A stretch of 64,000 bases of DNA from Pisaster brevispinus (taxonomy: Eukaryota > Echinodermata > Asteroidea > Forcipulatida > Asteriidae), in assembly GCA_023634235.1 (NCBI GenBank), contig JAMKCF010000001.1:4467140-4531139 (forward strand), in the 5' to 3' direction. Positions 56,222 to 64,000 of the stretch are shown here, piece after piece. The number at the start of each line of letters is the position of its first letter. The first letter of the stretch is position 1. Below the pieces are notes generated by a model. The model had not been told where the DNA came from. It saw nothing but the letters and a program-made list of their open reading frames with translations, and did no database searches. A program made the translations under genes and the position numbers.

Positions 56222-56895
56222 CTGAAATAGAAAAAGTTTGACACCATTGGAAGCCTGTAATACGTGGATCTAAATGTCTACTGCCGTTTTCCAGTGCTGT
56301 TTATCTTGCACCCGGAAAACTTTGAAAATTAGTCTGGATTTACAGTGCCATTGAGCAGTGTCATGCTCATGATGAATTGGTCTTGCAATTGATGGGAGAG
56401 ATGGATGTATAGATTAACTGTTATTATAAATGTTTTACGGCACATTACAATTTTTAGCTGATTGAACCATTGCACGTGATGGTAAATTCAAAATTAGATC
56501 AAATGTAAGTCTGCACATTACGTTTTCCAACTTACGGGGACGGGGGGAGAGGAGGGAGGGGAGGGGGTTTTATCTCCGTAGATCCCGAAGTTCTCCAGTG
56601 CTCATTTGTACTTAATAACGATTTTAAAACAATCTAACTTTAGAGGCTTTTTTGTGGGTTTCTTTTCTGCCAAATGTTTGTCAAAAAAGTTTGTTCCCCA
56701 TAACTTCACAACGTTTGTCCAAATGCCAGAAAAAAGAGTTAATTTTGCCATCATCATTAACATGACATTATAGTTTTATACTGGGTCACCATTGCGGCGC
56801 TATAGTTGTAGTTCTCGTTAGGTAATACTAATTTTTCAAACCAATTCTTTCTAAACGATTACGAACCCCGATTAGTCTCCATATGGACAACTTAC
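56222..56895. other. Intron, nothing recognised
   Basis: A G-rich tract (about 56537-56567) is the only low-complexity feature. Confidence 0.4.
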
Positions 56896-57006
56896 CGCAG
56901 TCTAGCTCATCCTCCCCATTGAGGCAATCCTCAATCAGATTACACACCTTATCAGTCTCCAGGCAGAGATACGCAGATGAGCATGCGTACTCATCATGAC
57001 TGCATT
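56896..57006 (-). CDS. LDLa exon 3
   Basis: 111 nt, phase 1-1, acceptor gacgttgcag, donor tgcg|gtaagt. Encodes CSHDEYACSSAYLCL, VCNLIEDCLNGEDE and LDC. Six cysteines; 'CNLIEDC' replaces the usual CDG..DC, so one calcium ligand may be altered. Confidence 0.87.
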
Positions 57007-57074
57007 CTGCAACGTCAATCATGAATATCACCCATTAAAAACCACCAACAACTTATACTACTTCTACAGTACTT

Positions 57075-57720
57075 TTACAATAATAACTGCAACAGTAACA
57101 ACACCAACACCATTTTAAACACCTACACCAACACAGACACAAAAACCTTCACCTACACATACACTAACATATACACAATCACCTACACGTTCACCAACAG
57201 ATACCCTAACACCTACACCTACACCAAGACGAACACCAACACATACACCTTAACCGACACCAACACCTACACATACACCAACACCAACACATAGAGATAA
57301 ACCTACATCCGCACTCACACCAACCCCAACATCAGCACCAAATTTACACCAACACCAACACCTATACCTATATCATCACCAATACTCACTCTTAAACCAA
57401 CACCAGCACCAAACCAATACCAACACCAATACTTACAACTATAACAACACCAGTACTAGCACCAACAGGAACACCAGCATCATCAATACCAACACCAACA
57501 TCAACACCATTACCCACTCCTACACCAACACCATGACCACCACAAATACCAACACCAACACAGACACCTACACCAACACCAACACCTACACCAACACTTA
57601 CATCTACACCAACACCTACACCTACACTCGCATCAATACCAAAACCTTAACCAACAACAGCACCGACACCAACACCAACATAAACACCAACACCAACAAC
57701 GGAAACATCACAAACACAGT
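57075..57720. repeat. Hexanucleotide ACCAAC/ACCTAC microsatellite
   Basis: About 640 bp of imperfect 'accaac', 'acctac' and 'accaat' words in the intron between CUB exon 2 and LDLa exon 3. ORFs across it are artefacts. Confidence 0.95.
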
Positions 57721-58090
57721 AAAACGAAACACACACGTAACAAAAACCAAAAGAGAAATCAAGCCCACAAATCAAACACCAAAACACCCCCAAACATTAA
57801 CGGTTAACAAGAAAACAAAATAAAGAGAAAACCAATGTTGTTTTATTTTATTTTTTAACCTATACAGCGATGTGTGTCAAGCACTGTCTCCTCAGTACTT
57901 CTTCGATTCCAGTGGAAAAAACAACAATCCACAGGCATTTTTATTCGTGCGGGTTCTATGTTCTCACATGAAACAGTACATGTCACACATCGATATTCGA
58001 GTAAAACACAACCAGTATTGACTATTCCACTTGTAAATTTGACATCAATTCAAACAAACTTAATCAACTTCTGCAACATGTAAGGCCTAC
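57721..58090. other. Intron, right of the microsatellite
   Basis: No coding or repeat signal beyond AT-richness. Confidence 0.4.
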
Positions 58091-58546
58091 CTTCAAAGTC
58101 ATATTTTGCTGTAACCTGAACACTCAACAATCTTAAAAAAGAGCTTGCTGCTTTACTTTTTGCAATAATCGTCATGCTTGAATCTATAGAGAACAAAAAA
58201 GTTGTCCTGAAACGATCAGAATCTGAATCTGAAACGAAAGCTGGAGTTGTATTGACGAGATCATGTCCATTTATCACTATCAGCTCCATATTATCTACGA
58301 AAAATTCTTTCAGTTCAATAAGAAATATTGTTCCATTTGGTCCATTTAATATCCATATGCAGCTCAGATTTTCGACACGCCTTTCGTAAACGATAGCAAA
58401 GTTGCTAAAGGCTGGAAGAGGAGTCCAACGATACTGATTTCCAGGATAAATTCCAAAGATGTCCGATTCTGCGAAGCTCGTCTGTTCAACATGTATGGTG
58501 ATTGGTGCATCTACAGTCAACCAGATCTCCGTCTTGCCACAAGTAT
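58091..58546 (-). CDS. CUB exon 2
   Basis: 456 nt, phase 1-1, acceptor cattcgatgcag, donor gaag|gtaggc. Encodes TCGKTEIWLTV, a long acidic/aromatic segment, NLSCIWILNGPNGTIFLI and a strand-rich C-terminal half. The CG ... C.W..NGPNG pattern is CUB-like and matches the exon at 63721 (NCIW..HAPNGT), so the two are likely paralogous modules. It is longer than a typical 110-residue CUB. Confidence 0.78.
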
Positions 58547-60875
58547 CTGCATCGAATGATAAATGTAACAGCAATAATAGTAGGATTAATTGCAACCACC
58601 ACTGTTATTAATACCATTATTTTGTTATTATGGTGTTTGTTTGTCATCAAGGGTTAGCTCCTCGTTTGTATTACTTTGTATACACCGCAATACTTGCTAT
58701 TTAGTAGGATTTAACCGGCTTTGGGAAAACCTCTGCAACTCGAACTACGCATTACATTCAAACCATATAGGAGGAAGTAGCCACAGATTTTACTGAAAGG
58801 TTCCATTTTTACTGGCAAACTATTCAAGGTATATTAACTTGTTTTCTGGGCATTTCCAATGATTGTTTACATAATATAAGTGACTTCTTCACAAGCCGAA
58901 GTATTGTCTAGGATTATTTGAGCCCCTTTTCTTTGTTTTTACCGTGGAACAGTTACCTCCACACAACAAGTAAAGTTTCTCTCTTCAAGCCTAAACAATC
59001 ATGAATGAGAGTTATTTTCGCAAGTAAGCCGAAACAGTTTGTTAGCAGGGACAAGGTGGGGTTAAAGGCAATCTGTCGGCAAGATATCACAAACCTGCTA
59101 CTAAAAAAGAACAACGGCTCCACTTTTCAGAGGTTTCGATCTTGTTAGGTCTGCATTTGACAAGGTACATTTATATGCTTAGTACATGAGTGGAAATGTT
59201 TTTCGGCCGTTATAAACAAATAAATAAAATAAGTGACCTGACCCCCTCTTAGATTTGTGGAAAGGTCCAGTCTAGGATATTAAGGACTTACAATCTCCGT
59301 GGTCATTGCACTTGCACTGTTGAAATAAACAACTTGTGGCATGGTTTAATGGTAACTTGGCTCCATTAAGGGCCTTACTGAACAGAGGGGATGGAAGAAC
59401 GGCAACTCTGAAGGGTAATTTTGGGCCAACCAGTTCGGAGAGACCGGCAAGCCAAAAGAAGTTAAGTTGCATTGCCCCTACTTTTGCTGATTTTCTTTGT
59501 TGGTATTTTTCTTGAAATCACGCAAAGCTTGCCTGAAAACGGTTTTGTACAGCAAGACATATTCATTCCCAATGCTGCTTATATTCCGGTCACTTACCTA
59601 AAAGTTGGTGCATTTAACGATGGGTGTAATGTTTATAATTAATCATGGTTTTGGTTTTAAAAACTTCCATTCGGTCTTGGTACCAAGAAGGTCACACAGA
59701 GAAGACCTTATTTTATTAGGCCTCTGTTAGAACGACCCGTTTTTCGAAAATGTTTTTTTTTATAGATACGGCCTAACATCACAAGGCCGAATGGCCACAT
59801 CAAGGCGAGGGCTACACTAAACTGACTTGGGTTGCCTACCAGATTCAAATGCCACCTACTCCAGGGGCTGAAACAGGGTTACCCCTTCACCGTCCGTAAA
59901 CATGTAGGAATGGGTATCATCGACTAGGAGCCTGGCTGGGAGAGGAGAGCGCACTCCCTTTCCAAGTTTTTACGAAGCAATAATGGTTTAGTGCCTTGCT
60001 CAAGGGCACAAATCGTCACTGTTTTCACGAAAAGGCAATTCTTCAAAAAACATACATTTTGGCGAATCAGTGTTTTTACATATTTTGGATGTTATTAGTG
60101 ACATCAACATTTTCCCCAAGTTTCAAGTGCTAAATCGTTATATTTTTTTAATTACGCTAATTAGCAAAAGGACCATTTTACCAAATTCCCACTTTTGCGT
60201 TTTCACGAACAGCCACGTTTAGATTTCCCATTTTTACAATAAACTACATAGCGCTGGCACGGCGCCAAGAACGACTACTCTGCATTAAATTTGAGTTTTT
60301 ACGAAGAGGCAGTTTGTGTGACCTAGATAAATTTAGTTTTCACGAACAGACACTCGTCGTTTACGCATAAGTTTGTACACGACACGCTGCACACAGACCT
60401 CGTTCGCGCAATTTTCACGATGGGAAACTCGTGTAAAACAGTAAATTACTCGTTAATTAAACTTAAATAACAACGTATTTGCATTTGCACAGTTTAGGAT
60501 CTCCAGTTTCATGCTTGGAAAAATGTCAACGTTTAAATGGCAAACAGTGTCCGAAACAATGATTTCAAAAATAATTTAACTTAAAACGCAATTTTCTCCA
60601 AACATTGAAGTTTGGCTGCTGGGGCATGAAAACAGTGACGAAATGTCATGACCTGGATTCGAACCCACACTCTGCTGACAACCCCTGAACTTGGGTCCGT
60701 GAATTAGACCGCTCAGCCACGACGCGCTGTGTCTCAATCACATTACCGATCCCCCGATTCCTTGTCAATATGCCCCGGATAGACACTTTTGCAAGGCAAA
60801 CATGTCCGGGAATATTTATAGAAACTTTTAATTAAATTTTTAAGGAGTCGAGAGAGTTTATTACAAAATACTTAC
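58547..60875. other. Intron, with interspersed repeats and a tRNA-like sequence
   Basis: Near 59960-60020 'agtgccttgctcaagggcac' is a motif common in repeats of many marine animals. A tRNA-like sequence lies at 60645-60723. No exon was accepted. Confidence 0.45.
60645..60723 (-). repeat. tRNA-like sequence (tRNA pseudogene or SINE head)
   Basis: Minus strand 'tggctgagcggtctaa' (A-box, type II tRNA-like) and 'gggttcgaatcc' (perfect B-box), with pairing acceptor-like ends gtcgtgg/tcatgac. The anticodon arm does not fold into a normal 5-bp stem with a 7-nt loop, so I do not call a functional tRNA. Confidence 0.55.
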
Positions 60876-60986
60876 CACACTTCATTTCGTCTGTATAATC
60901 GGCGCAGTCAAAATGACCGTCACATATTTGGCTTGGGAGTATACACTCGCCAGAAGTGCACCTTACATTCAACGAATCGCATTCAC
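60876..60986 (-). CDS. LDLa exon 2
   Basis: 111 nt, phase 1-1, acceptor tatttctttag, donor tgtg|gtaagt. Encodes CDSLNVRCTSGECI, ICDGHFDCADYTDE and MKC: a canonical LDLa. Confidence 0.9.
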
Positions 60987-61039
60987 CTAAAGAAATAGAA
61001 TAAAAATAATAACAATAAATACATTAATAAATAGTGTTG

Positions 61040-61800
61040 CTCCTACTTGGCGTACATTGCAAAACTCTGTTGACCAACACGGGAACAAAAAACAGTTTCC
61101 TCAACCGTCAATGACAATAATTATGACTATTCTTGACTCCTCTAAGAAGTTGCGCTCAGCAATCCCTGACCAACCCATGGTTGCAATCCGCTGCCCTCAA
61201 AACTTAGAAGACATCCTAGTCAGGGACAAAATCCCCAAGGTACAGGTCAAACACCACCCGTAGCAGAAATACAGGGTTGAGACAGCGGTACCCGTTCAAG
61301 ATGTAAAAACGTGTTTGTACATCAACCCTGCACTTACTCTTCAGGAAATGGGCACTACTAAAGTTTGCAGTAGGATTTTGCCTTTTCCCCCATAATTCCG
61401 CCCAGGAAACTTTTGGGCAGTCCACCATCAAACCATGAAGAAACATTATTATGGCAGGTTTTGTTTGCACAGGGTAGAGTTCATTTACCTTGAAAATCTC
61501 ACTACGAATCCTGCGGTCGGGAGGGCTGCCATCTGTTTTTACACAAAAATCTTGGCAAAGTCTCAAGGGTTGTGAAGAGTCATAGCACTGGCTCTTCTTA
61601 CAATACCAAGACTGACTCCCAATGTAGCACACCTAATGTAGCACACCCAATGTGGTCTATGTTATATCATGTAAGAGATGTGGACACTGACACTGATGTA
61701 GGAGAGACTAAGACTAAACTCAGTCTTTGCATTCCGAACCATGTCTCTTCTATTCCACAAAGACCAAGAAACTGTACCCCGTCTCCATCCTCTTTAACAG
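61040..61800 (+). pseudogene. Decayed Penelope-like retroelement fragment (C-terminal RT and GIY-YIG trace)
   Basis: One frame gives SAIPDQPMVAIRCPQNLEDILVR, split here as SAIPDQPMVAI and RCPQNLEDILVR, resembling the '...P..AFRRP.NL.D.LVR' segment before the linker of Penelope-like elements. Some 450 bp downstream another frame gives MLYHVRD then DVGETKTKLSL and PNHVSSI, resembling a GIY-YIG 'YVGETK..L..R...H.SSI'. Frames differ and contain stops, so it is dead. Sits in the intron between LDLa exons 1 and 2. Confidence 0.45.
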
Positions 61801-61997
61801 CCCCTAACCGCAGCATCAAAAATGTTTCACAGCGGATCTTGCTGCAACACCATCCGTGTTTATTACGTGGAGCTTTCCCCTGAATTCTTAATTTGAGATT
61901 TGCGAAGTACCGGGGCTTATCTGAAAAAATACCTATTAATTAGAATAAGCCCAGGTGTTTCAGCAGAATTGTGTACAACTTTGTCACTGTTACCTAC

Positions 61998-62111
61998 CAC
62001 AGCCCAATTCGTCCTCACTGAAAATGCAATCCCTAGCTCCGTCACAAATTTTAGAGGTGGAATCGAGGCACTCTACTCCATTCAAACAGGTGTACTCCCC
62101 TTCTTCGCAAT
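61998..62111 (-). CDS. LDLa exon 1
   Basis: 114 nt, phase 1-1, acceptor attcttcttcag, donor tgtg|gtaggt. Encodes CEEGEYTCLNGVECL, ICDGARDCIFSEDE and LGC. Complete LDLa with all six cysteines. Confidence 0.9.
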
Positions 62112-63720
62112 CTGAAGAAGAATGTTAGCTACAGTTTATTTATAAGAAGTAATAGTCTTGTTTTCTTGAAGATCAACTTGATCGAAATTTACATTATTGT
62201 TTTGTTGTTGTAGAAAGGTAAACGGGTGAGTAATGATTACATACAAATGAGTGGAACTCAACACAAACTAATAGAAAAAACACACAGTTTGATCAGTGGT
62301 ACGCTGGGCAAAAACGCCGAGTTTCACGAAAAGCTCTCAAGCGCCTAAGAATCAAAACAGCATTGTGACATCGTACTGCGGGCTCGTTGTGTTGTTTTTG
62401 CACAACCGTGGATTATTACATGCCAAACATTAAACAAAAATCTCTGATACGAAAAATAAAAATTATCAAAATGTCGGTAAGCGGTGGTTCGTGAAAATAT
62501 TACCGTGTTCATGAAGAAAAGGTTTTTGCGTCAGCTCAAGTGACCGGGGAGTTCTCCAGAAAGGAACAAAACACAAATTTGGAGGGGCATGCTAACGTTC
62601 ACGGAGCTAATTCAATGGTTCGAATGACAGGGAGAAAAACCAAATCTCATGATATAGCATTATTCCAGCCAGCAAATCTGATGCCTTTTTGAGACCCTTG
62701 TTTTTTTTTCAAGATTGAATTTGTGACACCAGTACATTATTGATTTCGAGTTCTTGCAATAATTCAATCCGGGCGCAAAAAATTGATTATTTTGAGCGTT
62801 CGAACTGATTCTGAGCGAAATGATATTGACAGCACAAATCGATTTTTTCTTCAGGTTTTGGAAAATTTTATTTCTTGATCTCGTAATAATTCTTTTGAGA
62901 TTTCGAAATGATTTCGAGCTAAAAGATTTTTGAGATCCCAAAGGTATTTCGCAATAATTTATTTTGAGCTTTAGCAATCATTTATTTTGAGTTCTCGCAA
63001 TAATTTATTTCAACACAAAATAAATTATTTGAGCGTTCAATTGTTTTTAAAATGAAATAATTCTGAACAAAATGATTTGATGAGATTTTTCGTTTTTCCC
63101 ACCATATTTTTTGTCCCTTTCGGTGCTCCGTAGTAAAAACCATTATCTGTGAACAACTTAACATTAATTTAAGCTTGTACTTTAATTAATTTGTAGGTGA
63201 TCCCTTCATTATGTAAACCTCTCAATGAACATTTTGACAACTTTTAATCTTTTCGACTATCGGATTCCTGAGAAAGTGAAAGTTAAAAATAGCCTCGGGA
63301 CTCTTTATGGTGCTTTGGAATCCACGGAAAGCAAAGTTTCTCGGCATGATACAAACTTACAGACTGAGGAATCCTGAGAAATAGGAAACGATCCCCCCAA
63401 AAAACATTCAGTAAATGCACACAAACAATCTTCACAAGGCCGAGTATGACTTATTGGTTCCAGACATGCTAGGGCGCCACCAACGGCCAGAAAGGCTAGT
63501 TCAAAAAGTTGAAAAAGGGAGCTAGTGTTTTTTTGATCAAATTTCAAGGCAGAAAACTTCAAACTTACGACCAATAATAACTAAACACATAACAAACAAC
63601 AAGAAAGTGTCAATTTTTTAAAAGGAATTTCGTTCAAAGTGATCCTTAGCTGAACATAAACAAAAGACAAGAGTCAACTCAACCTAAATATTTAAAGTAA
63701 AATGTTTCAATTTTTTTTAC
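62112..63720. other. Intron
   Basis: Around 62730-63060 a degenerate motif ('gagttctcgcaataattta', 'attttgagc') recurs at irregular spacing. No exon recognised. Confidence 0.45.
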
Positions 63721-64000
63721 CAACAATCTCGTAAGGCGTCAGAACTATTCTCATGGCATAGAAGTATGCAGATTCCCCAATATTTCCAAGCACTATCGTC
63801 ACTTGGGACTCATGAGAGAGCACAGAGAGTGGAACCTTGGACAATTGTGGGTCCGAGCCTTTGACCAAGATTGGAGATCCGTTGGCTAGATCCTTCCCGT
63901 CGAAAACTTTCAGGAGCATGCCTTCTCCATCGATGTCAAATACTTTAAGTTTCATTTTTGTTCCATTAGGCGCGTGCAATGCCCAGATGCAGTTAATACG
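63721..64000 (-). CDS. CUB exon 1 (partial; continues beyond the window)
   Basis: The open frame reaches the right edge. It encodes INCIWALHAPNGT, a variable middle with DLANGSPILVKGSD, and a final strand MRIVLTPYEIVG, then donor gttg|gtaaaa in phase 1. The NCIW and APNG landmarks match CUB exon 2. The 5' half of the domain and the signal peptide lie outside the window. Confidence 0.8.

Noticed and set aside
57533..57823. Thr/Asn-rich ORF
   Set aside because: Generated by the ACCAAC microsatellite.
59281..59305. Possible 25-nt exon (CKCNDHGD) with tttcaacag acceptor and gtaagt donor
   Set aside because: 25 nt would break the phase 1-1 chain between the LDLa and CUB exons. The surrounding frame has no further EGF-like cysteines. 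Probably chance splice-like sites in a repeat.
60645..60723. Functional tRNA gene
   Set aside because: A and B boxes and acceptor pairing are good, but the anticodon stem-loop is not canonical; a tRNA-derived repeat fits better.

Overview
This is eukaryotic, AT-rich, intron-rich DNA, packed with transposons and tandem repeats. Receptor types (a GRL101-like LDLa/CUB/LRR 7TM receptor and a single-exon LRR-Ig receptor) plus DIRS, CR1-type and Penelope-like retroelements and many foldback MITEs suggest a marine invertebrate deuterostome, most likely an echinoderm such as a sea star. That assignment is inference; no species marker is present.

The main finding covers the right 40 kb. Sixteen minus-strand exons with consistent splice sites and phases look like one large modular gene that runs off the right edge. 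Read 5' to 3' (right to left) it encodes CUB - LDLa - LDLa - CUB - LDLa - CUB - LDLa - CUB - LDLa - LDLa - LRR N-cap - at least four LRRs - a last LRR-like exon - a rhodopsin-like 7TM exon ending at 24607. All CUB and LDLa exons are symmetric phase 1-1. The LRR N-cap exon converts phase 1 to phase 2, and the LRR exons are exactly 72 nt in phase 2. The 7TM exon has a glycine-rich insertion of about 90 residues in extracellular loop 2 and has Cys in place of the Arg of the DRY-type motif.

The intron before the last LRR exons contains a three-level nest: an interspersed repeat holds a CR1-type LINE (about 29156-37344), which holds a nearly full-length DIRS tyrosine-recombinase retrotransposon (29555-34306). 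Other introns contain hexanucleotide microsatellites, MITEs, tRNA-derived SINEs and a Penelope-like fragment.

The left 24 kb is mostly repeats: a Harbinger-like element with a Myb/SANT ORF broken by a foldback element (3279-5400), a 60-bp minisatellite of about 29 copies (5490-7250), a 210-bp tandem array (8249-9095) and two TIR elements (9595-11098). One intact gene lies here, a single-exon LRR-Ig transmembrane receptor on the minus strand (12005-14302). Next to it (about 15230-16530) is a diverged tandem duplicate of its flanks in which almost all of the gene is deleted, leaving only the cytoplasmic-tail coding piece. A degenerate NTDW-motif exon (18175) and a palindrome-rich repeat (19086-19730) follow.

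The two receptor genes point the same way but share no visible regulation.
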